Below, piece after piece: positions 18,142 to 25,378 of a stretch of 43,326 nucleotides of DNA. The stretch is from the NCBI GenBank assembly GCA_022447545.1, contig JAKVBI010000033.1:1-43326 (forward strand), in the 5' to 3' direction. Source of the DNA: Myxococcota bacterium (GTDB lineage: Bacteria > Myxococcota_A > UBA9160 > SMWR01). Below the pieces are notes generated by a model. It did not search any database. It was not told where the DNA came from and saw nothing but the letters and a program-made list of their open reading frames with translations. The stretch's first letter is position 1, and each line of letters begins with the position of its first letter. Both the position numbers and the translations under genes were made by a program.

Positions 18142-19353
18142 TCAACCGATGCCGACGGTGCCGCGATCGCCGTTCAAGGTCACGTGGTTCCCCTGTGGGA
18201 TCCGCTGTGTTGCGCCTTCCACACCTACCACCGCTGGAATGCCGCACTCTCTCGCCAGGATGGCTCCGTGGGAGAGAAGGCCTCCGCGTTCGGTGATCAG
18301 ACCCGCGGCTCGCCGAAAGTGCCGGGTCCAGCGAGGGTCGGTGAAGGAGGCGACGAGTACGTCGCCATCGATGAGTTCCGCTACGTCGGGGTCGAGGAGC
18401 ACCCGAGCTGGCCCTGTCACAGTGCCTGGAGACGCTGCTGTGCCCGTCAGATCTTCATGCTGGGTCTCGTGAGAAGGGAGGGGTGGTGTCACCCGTGTGG
18501 TGATGGGCCTCGCCTGGAGTAGGAACAATTCTTCGCCCTGCCAGGCCCACTCGAGATCCACCGCGCAGCCAAATTGCTGCTCAATTTCGAGGAAAATGTC
18601 GCGCATGGTCCGCAACTGGCGGGAGTCGAGGTTGGTTTGGCCCGCGTCGGCGACACGGGTCCATGTCCCGGTGGACCGGTCGATTTCGAAGCGGTCCGGG
18701 TTCACTCGTCCGGAAACGAGGTCATCGCCCAGGCCGCGACAGGCTTCGATGAGGATCTCGGAACGGTCTTCGACAGGGTGTCGTGTGAAGGCAACTCCAG
18801 CGACATCGGCGGGAACCAGTCGTTGCACGATCACCGCCATGGCGACGGAAGGTTCGTTGTGGCCCATTCGCGTTCGGTAGGCGATCGCATGGTCGCTCCA
18901 AAGCGAGGACCAGCAACGCCGAATGGCCTCGAGGGTGGCTTCCAGTCCCTGGACACCGAGGAAGGTGTCGTATTGGCCCGCAGAAGAAGCATCGTCCCGA
19001 TCCTCGGAGGTGGCAGAAGAGCGAACTGCGAGGGGCCCGAACTCTGTGAATCGCTCGCACTCGTTTCGCAGAAGGGATGCCAGATCCGTTGGCATCTGTG
19101 TTTCGTCTTCGATTCGCACTCGTAGGGAGGCGGACTTCTCGGCACGCCCGTCTTCATCCAGGGCCCGGAGTTGTGCAGTTGCTTCTTCCAGGCCGGCGTG
19201 GGCGGCGAATTGCCGATAGGCGTCGGCTGTGACGCATAGAGATTCCGGGACGCGAGCCCCCATGGCTCGAAGGCGTGCGAGGCCTCGCCATTTGCCACCG
19301 CATAGTTGTTCAGGTGCTTCGAGACCCGAGGCGTCATCGAGGTGCAGGATCAT
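18142..19353 (-). CDS. Short PEP-synthase-like phosphotransferase (ATP-binding domain plus phospho-His domain)
   Basis: 403 aa, ATG at 19353. The N-terminal PPDK_N-type ATP-binding domain (about 1-285) shows GGKWRGLARL, LAVRSSATSEDRDDASSAGQ, a CWSSLWSDHAIAYR segment and VIVQRLVPADVAGVAFTRHP, and ends LEWAWQGEELFLLQARPI. A swivelling phospho-His domain follows, with SPGTVTGPARVL and GGLLSHGAILARECGIPAVVG; His362 is the expected phosphorylated residue. The C-terminal TIM barrel of PEP synthase/PPDK (about 350-400 aa) is absent, and so is the antibiotic-binding domain of rifampicin phosphotransferase. So ATP could charge the His, but the final acceptor is unknown or sits on another protein. Among catabolic genes, activation of a substrate by phosphorylation is an attractive inference. 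Confidence 0.83.
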   Translation of the reverse strand: MILHLDDASGLEAPEQLCGGKWRGLARLRAMGARVPESLCVTADAYRQFAAHAGLEEATAQLRALDEDGRAEKSASLRVRIEDETQMPTDLASLLRNECERFTEFGPLAVRSSATSEDRDDASSAGQYDTFLGVQGLEATLEAIRRCWSSLWSDHAIAYRTRMGHNEPSVAMAVIVQRLVPADVAGVAFTRHPVEDRSEILIEACRGLGDDLVSGRVNPDRFEIDRSTGTWTRVADAGQTNLDSRQLRTMRDIFLEIEQQFGCAVDLEWAWQGEELFLLQARPITTRVTPPLPSHETQHEDLTGTAASPGTVTGPARVLLDPDVAELIDGDVLVASFTDPRWTRHFRRAAGLITERGGLLSHGAILARECGIPAVVGVEGATQRIPQGNHVTLNGDRGTVGIG

Positions 19354-19423
19354 TCCGAACTCTCAGCCCCATCGTCATCCAGTTCATGGGCTCGATTGGA
19401 GGTTGGTGTCGACCGTCACCGGA

Positions 19424-20281
19424 TCACCAACCCCAAAAATGCCCACGATAGGTTTCGTCGCGTTCAGCCATGGCCTGCTTGAATCCGACCGCGGCGATGC
19501 GCTTGCGAAAGTCGAACTCATCGTCGCGCCGTTCCATCATCACTGTCAGTGGATGGACCCCGTAGTGGGGGGTGAACATCGACGGATAGCCCAGCATGTC
19601 GTAGCTCATGTGAGCCACCACTCGGCTCGACGCGATTCCTTCGCGCGGAAGGCTACAAATGGCTCGCGCCAATTCGTCGACTTCCTGGTCGAGTTGGTCG
19701 GCACCGACCACCCGATTGATGAGGTTCAGTCGTTGGGCTTCCTGCGCGTCGAACTTTCGGCCCGTCATCAGCAACTCGTTGGCGAGTTTCAGGCCGCATT
19801 GGGCTGCGACGAAGGGGTAGATCCATGAGGTTCCCCCCGAGCCGAAGCGCTCCTCGGGAAGACCGAAGACCGTGTCGTCGCTGGCAATCGCAAAATTACA
19901 CACCAGAACCAGGTACAGGCCTGCTCCGATGCAGTTGCGCTGGACTCGGGCAATGGTTGGCTTTCCGGAGTAGAGGATTTCTCGCATGACGTCGGCGCGG
20001 TGCTTGAGGGTCTTGATTGCGTACCGCGCGCCCATTTTTTCGGCACCCCCATAGAATTCGTCGGGGTTCGTCATGTCGAAACCCGAACTGAACGACGGGC
20101 CGTTTCCGCACAGGATGACAACCTTGACGTCGTCGTCCTGGGCGGCTTCGCGGAGTCCGTCCACCACGAGATCGAACATGCTGTCGGTCAGGGCGTTGTG
20201 GCGATCGGGTCGGTCCAAGGCGATGGTGGCCACATTGCCGGTGACCGAATAGGTAACAGTTCGTTCCTGCTGTTCACTCAA
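19424..20281 (-). CDS. Enoyl-CoA hydratase/isomerase (crotonase) family protein
   Basis: 285 aa. The start is a TTG at 20281 with GGAGGA 7 nt upstream. Crotonase features are ATIALDRPDRHNALT, VVILCGNGPSFSSGFDM (oxyanion-hole strand) and the IGAGLYLVLVCNFAIAS helix. Next come VFGLPEERFGSGGTSW and an LMTGRKFDAQEAQRLNLINRVV turn. Compared with mitochondrial enoyl-CoA hydratase, the first catalytic Glu (Glu144, in GGxEL) is replaced by Tyr, while the second (Glu164, in FGxPE) is kept. Simple hydratase chemistry is therefore doubtful; isomerase, hydrolase or C-C cleavage remain possible. It is the first gene of the minus-strand series that continues to the methyltransferase. Confidence 0.88.
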   Translation of the reverse strand: MSEQQERTVTYSVTGNVATIALDRPDRHNALTDSMFDLVVDGLREAAQDDDVKVVILCGNGPSFSSGFDMTNPDEFYGGAEKMGARYAIKTLKHRADVMREILYSGKPTIARVQRNCIGAGLYLVLVCNFAIASDDTVFGLPEERFGSGGTSWIYPFVAAQCGLKLANELLMTGRKFDAQEAQRLNLINRVVGADQLDQEVDELARAICSLPREGIASSRVVAHMSYDMLGYPSMFTPHYGVHPLTVMMERRDDEFDFRKRIAAVGFKQAMAERDETYRGHFWGW

Positions 20282-20389
20282 TGGGAATCCTCCAAAGCGG
20301 GGAGGGCGCAGTATGCCATGCTCGGAGGCCGCTCTCTCGGGAATCGGTGGCGATTGTGAACGTCCGGAGAACGAGCGGCGCTGCCCTCG

Positions 20390-21373
20390 TCAGTCTGGCG
20401 GGAATCGTCTCCACGTCGGGGCCAAAGGTGCGTCGATCTGGAAGAGATCGCCGCCCTCGTTTCCGAAAACGAGTGTTTTCCCCACCCAGGCAATGCTTTC
20501 GACCTGGCCCGTCTGTCGCCATTGGAGAGAAATGCGGGCCACTGGACCCGCGGGTAGGGGCGTGGTTCCTTGGGGCGAGAAGAGGTAGATGCCCGAGTAA
20601 GTGAGCAGAGCTACGACTCGGCCGTCGGGAGTCACGTCTGCCGCCGTCGTGTTGCCCGTGAGAGGGTTCACGCTTCCACCCAGGTCGATCTCTCCCAATG
20701 GGTCCAAAACCTGTATGGATTCGTCGTCTGAGTTTCGCACCCGGTAGATTTTCGTACGGGTGTCGCTCCGATGCTTGGTGAAGACATAGAGGTCACCCTG
20801 GCTCCAGATCAGTGACTCTGCATCGAAGGTGGACTGCTCGACTGGGGGATAGGTGTCCTGATCCGCGTATCGGAAGCGAAGGATGCGCTCCACATGCACG
20901 GAGCCCGACCCGCCTCTCGGGTCAGGCTCCCGAATGCGATAGATCGTGAGTTCGCGGCGATCGTTGCGGTTGTTTCCGATGTCTCCAATGTAGAGGTGCC
21001 CCGAATTGTCCACGGCGATGTCCTCCCAGTCGACGTGGTTCGCACCCTCGACGTCGAAGGTCGCCAGGGTCTCGCCTTGGAGTGTGATGGCGAATATGCG
21101 GGCTTTGTCCCCCGAGTCGTTGTGTGTCCACAGGACGTTTGATTGGGTGCGACTCGCCACCAGCCCCGACGACTCCCTCAGGTCGGGTGTGGAGATGGTG
21201 CGCTGTGACCAGGAGCGTGCCTCGGTTTTTCCCGTGGGCGGGCCGGGACTCGTACAGGAAATACTGATGAGTAGAAGTGGCAGCCACCAGGGAGAACGAG
21301 GGCGCCGAGAGCGAATTCGGTAGCATCGAGGCTCTACCGGAAGACATGGCAAGGTCGAAGGAGGGGGATTCAT
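20390..21373 (-). CDS. Exported beta-propeller lipoprotein
   Basis: About 320-327 aa. The frame runs upstream to 21562 but that part would be antisense to the MAPEG gene. Start candidates are the ATG at 21373, which forms a CATG overlap with the divergent MAPEG start, or the TTG at 21352; neither has a good ribosome site. An Arg-rich n-region, a short hydrophobic core (WWLPLLLIS) and Cys make a lipoprotein signal, though the lipobox (SIS-C) is not ideal. The mature part starts with DLRESSGLVASRTQSNVLWTHNDSGD and has VDWEDIAVDNSGHLYIGDIGNNR, FDAESLIWSQGDLYVFTKH and TAADVTPDGRVVALLTYSGIYLF. These repeated four-stranded blade patterns resemble NHL/WD-like propellers of uncharacterised exported proteins. 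The function is unknown. Confidence 0.78.
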   Translation of the reverse strand: MNPPPSTLPCLPVEPRCYRIRSRRPRSPWWLPLLLISISCTSPGPPTGKTEARSWSQRTISTPDLRESSGLVASRTQSNVLWTHNDSGDKARIFAITLQGETLATFDVEGANHVDWEDIAVDNSGHLYIGDIGNNRNDRRELTIYRIREPDPRGGSGSVHVERILRFRYADQDTYPPVEQSTFDAESLIWSQGDLYVFTKHRSDTRTKIYRVRNSDDESIQVLDPLGEIDLGGSVNPLTGNTTAADVTPDGRVVALLTYSGIYLFSPQGTTPLPAGPVARISLQWRQTGQVESIAWVGKTLVFGNEGGDLFQIDAPLAPTWRRFPPD

Positions 21374-21755
21374 GACCACCGCAGTCGCATGTGTCGCACT
21401 ACTCGGACTACTCGTGATCGGGCTTGGTTTCAATGTCTCGATCGCACGTGGCAAAGCCCAGAACACGGGAGGGCAGCCAAACCGCCCAGATGATCCGCTC
21501 TTCAAGGCGGTTCGAGCCCATGGCAATGCTGTCGAATATGCGCCCATGCTGGCGATCCTCATGTTCGTTCTGGGGAGTCAGGGGCCAGCAGGTTGGCTGC
21601 TCTGGGTGATGGTAGCTGCCACCTTGTCTCGCTACCTGCACGCAGTCGGAATGCTCATGAGCGGTACGCTCGAAAAGCCCCAGCCACTTCGTGTCATCGG
21701 AGCGATGGGCACCTATTTGACAGGTGTTGTGCTCAGTGTCGCTCTGCTGATCTGA
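21372..21755 (+). CDS. MAPEG family membrane protein
   Basis: 127 aa, ATG at 21372 with GGAGGGGG upstream. Four hydrophobic segments are visible (about 5-20, 57-70, 74-90 and 108-126). The loop RAHGNAVEYAPM (about 48-59) is the hallmark of bacterial MAPEG proteins, where the Arg/His/Asn/Glu cluster contributes to a glutathione-binding site. Members are trimeric inner-membrane proteins with glutathione transferase or peroxidase activity toward hydrophobic electrophiles. Its start overlaps the divergent lipoprotein frame, and it is convergent with the HMA gene across a strong hairpin. A detoxification role fits the window but is inferred. Confidence 0.9.
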   Translation: MTTAVACVALLGLLVIGLGFNVSIARGKAQNTGGQPNRPDDPLFKAVRAHGNAVEYAPMLAILMFVLGSQGPAGWLLWVMVAATLSRYLHAVGMLMSGTLEKPQPLRVIGAMGTYLTGVVLSVALLI

Positions 21756-21774
21756 GGCCTTCGGGATCCAGATC

Positions 21775-21813
21775 GGGAGCGTCCCGGCGTTCGGATGAAC
21801 ACCGGGCGCTCCC
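21775..21813. terminator. Long bidirectional stem-loop between convergent genes
   Basis: The outer arms are 21775-21787 and 21802-21813 (12 bp with one bulged T). An inner GTTC/GAAC stem (21789-21792 with 21797-21800) closes a GGAT tetraloop, giving about 16 bp in all. It lies exactly between the ends of the MAPEG (+) and HMA (-) genes. No T-tract is present on either side, so it is called by position and stem strength. Confidence 0.6.
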
Positions 21814-21821
21814 TCGAAAGC

Positions 21822-22118
21822 TCAGCTCTCGGGAGACGCTTGATGATAGTCGGGTACCGTGTACCCGGCCTTTTTCAGGGCGTCGATGATGTCGCTTACC
21901 TTGACTCGTTCGTCGTCGAAGCTTGCAGTGAGCGTGTGAGCGTTCATGTCCGTAGATACGGTGTCGACGTTCGGGAGCCCCTTGACGGCCTCACGGGCAC
22001 GTCTTGCGGTTCCGCCTCAGACGACCCCGGGCGTGTCGAAGACGTAGGTCGCCGGCTCGGCAACGGCGCCGAGAGCGAAGGTCATTGCGATCGCAAATCC
22101 CAGAATGATGCGCTGCAT
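21822..22118 (-). CDS. Exported HMA-domain selenoprotein (in-frame UGA read as Sec)
   Basis: 98 residues if the TGA at 22019-22017 is read as selenocysteine 34. The ATG is at 22118, with a perfect AGGAGG 7 nt upstream. Residues 1-20 form a signal peptide or anchor (QRIILGFAIAMTFALGAVA). Residues 24-90 follow the heavy-metal-associated (MerP/CopZ) beta-alpha-beta-beta-alpha-beta fold: TYVFDTPGVV-Sec-GGTARRAREAVKGL, then NVDTVSTDMNAHTLTASFDDE, then VKVSDIIDALKKAGYTV. The UGA sits where the first Cys of the HMA CxxC motif belongs; the second Cys is Thr37, giving U-G-G-T. The reading frame and fold continue on both sides of the UGA, and a SECIS-like hairpin follows. A single Sec without its partner Cys suggests redox chemistry or one-ligand metal binding (Hg, Cu or similar); this is inferred. 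The SDR gene lies 50 nt upstream on the same strand. The alternative is a nonsense-mutated gene. Confidence 0.82.
21984..22003 (-). promoter_or_regulatory. Bacterial SECIS-like hairpin for the HMA selenoprotein
   Basis: On the minus strand the UGA is followed by a 13-nt spacer. The hairpin then has a lower stem GACG/CGUC, a single bulged U, an upper stem GCC/GGC and a loop CGUGA. The E. coli fdhF element has a 3-bp lower stem, a bulged U, a 3-bp upper stem and a loop with GGU(C), starting 11 nt after its UGA. The bulged U and loop GU are the features known to contact SelB. The loop here begins 22 nt after the UGA, within the usual range. Confidence 0.78.
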
Positions 22119-22125
22119 GTTCAGT

Positions 22126-22131
22126 CCTCCT
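22126..22131 (-). promoter_or_regulatory. Ribosome binding site of the HMA selenoprotein gene
   Basis: AGGAGG on the minus strand, 7 nt before the ATG at 22118. This full-consensus site argues that the 33 codons before the UGA are really translated and fixes the start. Confidence 0.85.
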
Positions 22132-22168
22132 CTTGTCCTTCAGGATAGCCCCGTCTGGTTCGTGAGTC

Positions 22169-22945
22169 TCACGATACCGGTGGCATGCCGGTCAGATTGC
22201 ATTCGGACAAAAGCCCTCCGTCGATCACAATGGCTTGCCCTGTAATCGCCGAGGATTCATCACTGGCGAGAAAGAGGGCGAGGTTTGCGACCTCCTCGGG
22301 CTGTATTACCCGGCCGATGGCATGCATTTCTGCGATGTCCTCGCGGCTCTTGAGTCCTATGGCCAACACGTTCTCGAACATCGGGGTGTCGACCACCCCT
22401 GGGCAGATGGCATTGACTCGGATGTTTCGGCGTCCGTACTCGACGGCTGCTGTGCGCGTCAGATTGATCAGACCCGCCTTGGCGGTGCAGTAGGGCGCGA
22501 CGGCCGGGCTGGCCGCCAACCCGTAGATGGAAGAAGTGCTGATGATGGACCCGCCACCCTGTCGGAGCATGTGGGGGATTGCGGCCTTCATGCCGTACAT
22601 CGCGGCCGTGAGCATCACGCGAAGGCTGTGGTCCCAGGCTTCAGGGTCGAGGTCGGCTACGTAGCCGCCTGAGCTGGTCGCCGCGTTGTTGAACAGGATG
22701 TCGATTCTGCCGAACTGTTCGACCGCTTCTTCCACAGCAGCGGTGACGCGTTCCAGCGATGTGACATCGCAGTGGATGAAGCGAGCGGGATCGCCCAGAG
22801 AGGACACGACTTCGCGTCCCCGGTCCTCATCGATGTCGGCGCAGACCACTGACGCGCCTTCTTCTACGAACCTTTTGAGGGTGGCAGAGCCAATTCCGCC
22901 CCCGCCGCCCGTCACCAGGGCCACTTTTCCGTTCAAACTGCTCAT
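22169..22945 (-). CDS. Short-chain dehydrogenase/reductase
   Basis: 258 aa, ATG at 22945 with GGGAGGA upstream. The cofactor motif is TGGGGGIG (12-19) and the acidic strand-2 end (CADIDED) suggests NAD(H). The usual NNAG is NNAA (86-89). The catalytic residues are Ser139, Tyr152 and Lys156 (YCTAK). The CPGVVDTPMF segment and the ALFLASDESSAITGQAIVIDGG close are typical of FabG/3-hydroxyacyl- or 3-alpha-hydroxysteroid-type SDRs. It should be a cytoplasmic oxidoreductase for a secondary alcohol or ketone; the substrate is unknown. A 16-bp hairpin lies 24-58 nt upstream of its start, and the HMA selenoprotein gene follows 50 nt downstream. Confidence 0.92.
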   Translation of the reverse strand: MSSLNGKVALVTGGGGGIGSATLKRFVEEGASVVCADIDEDRGREVVSSLGDPARFIHCDVTSLERVTAAVEEAVEQFGRIDILFNNAATSSGGYVADLDPEAWDHSLRVMLTAAMYGMKAAIPHMLRQGGGSIISTSSIYGLAASPAVAPYCTAKAGLINLTRTAAVEYGRRNIRVNAICPGVVDTPMFENVLAIGLKSREDIAEMHAIGRVIQPEEVANLALFLASDESSAITGQAIVIDGGLLSECNLTGMPPVS

Positions 22946-22968
22946 GGATTCCTCCCTGCCCGTGCTTG

Positions 22969-23003
22969 GGAGCCGGGGTGGGGACGGTCCCCACTCCGGC
23001 TCC
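22969..23003. repeat. 16-bp perfect-like inverted repeat in divergent intergenic region
   Basis: The arms 22969-22984 and 22988-23003 pair over 16 positions with one G-U type pair and a 3-nt loop. It lies in the leader or promoter region of the SDR at 22945 and upstream of the amidohydrolase at 23143. The core GGGGACGGTCCCC resembles palindromes dispersed in some deltaproteobacterial genomes. It could be a REP-type element, a regulatory hairpin or an operator. Confidence 0.55.
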
Positions 23004-23142
23004 GACGGGCGTACGAAAGGGCAGGCTATGCAATCTCTCGGTCCCCCGCAGTGAGTCGAGCGGCGGAAACGCTGGAAATCGAGAGCACTCTTTCCGCGTG
23101 GCCGACCAGGCTCTATGGTGATGGTTCGGATGTGGAGGACCC

Positions 23143-24348
23143 ATGACGACTGGAACCACTTCGGCGGAAGCTCCCGGGTACCGCCTCTTCGATGCCGACG
23201 GCCACTACTACGAGCCGAGCAATTGCTTCGTCGACTACGTCGATCCGTCCTATCGGAGCCGTGCCCTGCGCCTCGAATCCATGCCTGATGGAGGTGAGCA
23301 ACTCTTCTACGGCGACGCGCCGCTGATCAATGATGGAACGAATTTCGTGAGTGACACATGTGTTCGGCCCGGAGCGCTGCGAGAGATGTTACGCAGCCAG
23401 CAGGGGGGGCTTCCCGGAGATGCAGCGCGGGAAGCAACGCGTCCGGAGTACATCGAGCGCGACGCCCGCCTGGCGGTTATGAACGAGCAGGGCATCGAAT
23501 CGACGCTGATGTTTCCGTCCTTCGGGGTGATGGTGGAGTATTGGATGCGCCATGATGTCGAGCTGCTCTACGCATGTTTCGATGGTTTTAATCGCTGGCT
23601 CGACGAGACCTGGGGGTTCAACTACGAGGGGCGGATCTTTGCAGCGCCCGTCGTGTCCATGCGTGATCCAGAACGGGCGACGCGTCAGATCCACGGCGTT
23701 CTGGAAAGAGGTGCGCGGGTCATCGCCATGCTCCCGGGCCCCGCATATGGCCGCTCCCCGGCGGATCCATGCTTCGACCGATTCTGGGAATTGGCCAATG
23801 AGGCGCGGCTGACGGTCGCCTACCACATTGGGGATTCCGGGTACATGGACCGCTATTCCGGGGATTGGGGCGAAGAGGCCAACCCCCGCACCTACCACCG
23901 ATCGGCACTGCAATGGTCGCATTTCTTTGGGGACCGGCCGGTGATGGAAACCCTGTCGGCGTTGATTCTCGGAAATCTTTTTGGTCGGTTCCCGGATGTG
24001 CGCGTGGCCAGCATCGAAAATGGTTCGATCTGGGTCGACTATCTCCTCAAGGTGCTCGACAAGATGAAGGGGATGGGCCGCAGTGGCCCTTGGCCCGGGG
24101 GCTACGTCAAGGGGCGCCCCAGTGATGTCTTCAAACAGCACATCTGGGTGGCGCCCTATCACGAAGAAGACATCAGTGGACTGATGGACCGGATTGGAGT
24201 CGAACAGGTTCTGTTCGGCTCTGATTTTCCTCATGCCGAGGGGTTGGCCCGCCCGCTGGACTTTCTGGAATCGATCCGGGACCGCACGGAGCCCGAAATT
24301 CGGCAAGTGATGCGAGATAACGCACGCTCGCTTCTCTCGCTTGCTTGA
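23143..24348 (+). CDS. Amidohydrolase 2 family (PF04909-type) protein, paralog of the one at 15894
   Basis: 401 aa, ATG at 23143 with GTGGAGGA upstream. Metal-site motifs are DADGHYYEP (N-terminus), a barrel His in VAYHIGDSG, and FGSDFPHAEG near the C-terminus. It shares long conserved blocks with the 15894-17069 protein: HYYEP, FNRWL.E.WGF, GRSPADP.FD, DRPVMETLSALIL.NLFGRFP, ENGSIWVDYL and GPWPGGY. The spacing is nearly the same, so the two arose by duplication and probably act on related substrates. Family members are metal-dependent hydrolases or decarboxylases. It stands alone on the plus strand, between an SDR promoter region and the efflux operon, so it is probably transcribed separately. 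Confidence 0.9.
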   Translation: MTTGTTSAEAPGYRLFDADGHYYEPSNCFVDYVDPSYRSRALRLESMPDGGEQLFYGDAPLINDGTNFVSDTCVRPGALREMLRSQQGGLPGDAAREATRPEYIERDARLAVMNEQGIESTLMFPSFGVMVEYWMRHDVELLYACFDGFNRWLDETWGFNYEGRIFAAPVVSMRDPERATRQIHGVLERGARVIAMLPGPAYGRSPADPCFDRFWELANEARLTVAYHIGDSGYMDRYSGDWGEEANPRTYHRSALQWSHFFGDRPVMETLSALILGNLFGRFPDVRVASIENGSIWVDYLLKVLDKMKGMGRSGPWPGGYVKGRPSDVFKQHIWVAPYHEEDISGLMDRIGVEQVLFGSDFPHAEGLARPLDFLESIRDRTEPEIRQVMRDNARSLLSLA

Positions 24349-24382
24349 GTTGGGCTGCGTGGGCGACTTTTGTGGGTCGCGT

Positions 24383-25378
24383 TCAGCCTTCTCCGCGGTC
24401 TAGGGGCAGTATCCACACATTGCGAAAGAAGACCGGGTGCCAGTGGTCTTGGAGGTAGAGGGGGCCTGGAGCAGGCCCTTCGGGTTCACCTCGACCTGTG
24501 GGGCCATCCAGTTCTACCCCCTGGTGGATCACCACGCCGTTGTGACGCACTGAGACCTGCGCCGGACGGGTGCGCTTTCCCGAGGCGTCGAAACGCGCGG
24601 CTCGGAATTCGATGTCGTAGGTCTGCCAGGACAGGGGAGGAAAACTCATGGGGACGTCGGGGGGACGAACACCGTAGAGCGAGCCAGCCCCCTTGATCGC
24701 GGGTTCCTGCCCGAAGGAGTCGAGGATCTGCACCTCGTAGCGCCTTTGTAGGTAGATGCCGCTGTTGCCCCGGAATTGCTCCTCTCCATTGGGCTCGAAG
24801 GGGGTTCTGTACTCCACATGGATGTGTGCGTCCTGGAATTCCAACGAACTGGTCGCGCCAGCGGAAAGCAGCCCGCGTTCATCTACCTTCCCATCGACGC
24901 CGCTGCTGCCGGGGCCATCGAACACGATGACGGCCCCTGGCGGAGGTTTCGCGCCGAGGGTCGGGCTTGTCCGCTCGACTTTCGGGAGTGTGAAGTTTTC
25001 TCCGTCAGGCAGATCGACTCGCAGCGTCCCGTTGCTCCACAGCGCACTGCCGCTGCCCTGGAAGGCGACGTCATTGTTGCGCCACGCTCCGAGGAGCTCC
25101 ATGAGGGGCCTCGAATCCGGATCTGCGCCGGGCAGCCCCCCTGAGAGAATCTTCGCCCGAAAGCGCCCCTTCCCCAGAGCCACCACCTGGGCGGAAACCG
25201 GGGCGCCGATTGTTGCGTACTCGCCTTGGACGGAAAAATCCGCTCCGGCTTGGTCTGGCTCGAGGGTCGAATCGGGAATGGGAAGGACGAGCTGAGTGCA
25301 TGCCGTGAACGCCAACACCACTCCCGCCACGATCGCGGCGGCGATGGGTCGACTGGGCGTCCGGGGGGTGTGGTTCAT
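24383..25378 (-). CDS. DUF1080 (3-keto-disaccharide hydrolase-type) lipoprotein
   Basis: 331 aa, ATG at 25378 overlapping the TGA of the RND pump gene (ATGA). An N-terminal hydrophobic stretch ending AFTAC is a good lipobox, so it should be an exported lipoprotein. Residues about 140-331 form the concanavalin-like DUF1080 domain: VIVFDGPG, a SLEFQDAHIHVEYRTPF strand, the signature RGNSGIYLQRRYEVQILDSFG, LSWQTYDIEFRA, VRHNGVVIHQGVELDGPTG and LYLQDHWHPVFFRNVWI. DUF1080 members hydrolyse 3-keto-glycosides or bind glycans. The first 140 residues are less typical. A sugar-active lipoprotein translationally coupled to an RND pump is unusual. Confidence 0.87.
   Translation of the reverse strand: MNHTPRTPSRPIAAAIVAGVVLAFTACTQLVLPIPDSTLEPDQAGADFSVQGEYATIGAPVSAQVVALGKGRFRAKILSGGLPGADPDSRPLMELLGAWRNNDVAFQGSGSALWSNGTLRVDLPDGENFTLPKVERTSPTLGAKPPPGAVIVFDGPGSSGVDGKVDERGLLSAGATSSLEFQDAHIHVEYRTPFEPNGEEQFRGNSGIYLQRRYEVQILDSFGQEPAIKGAGSLYGVRPPDVPMSFPPLSWQTYDIEFRAARFDASGKRTRPAQVSVRHNGVVIHQGVELDGPTGRGEPEGPAPGPLYLQDHWHPVFFRNVWILPLDRGEG

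Noticed and set aside
19401-19432. 8-bp inverted repeat (GGTTGGTG/CACCAACC) at the end of the crotonase gene
   Set aside because: Short stem, 16-nt loop, no T-tract and overlap with the stop codon region; too weak to call a terminator.
21374-21562. N-terminal extension of the propeller lipoprotein
   Set aside because: It would lie antisense within the MAPEG gene and would bury the signal peptide.
22017-22019. Reading the TGA as a simple nonsense mutation in an HMA pseudogene
   Set aside because: The position at the metal-site Cys, the intact frame downstream, the consensus ribosome site and the SECIS-like hairpin all favour Sec; kept as the alternative explanation.
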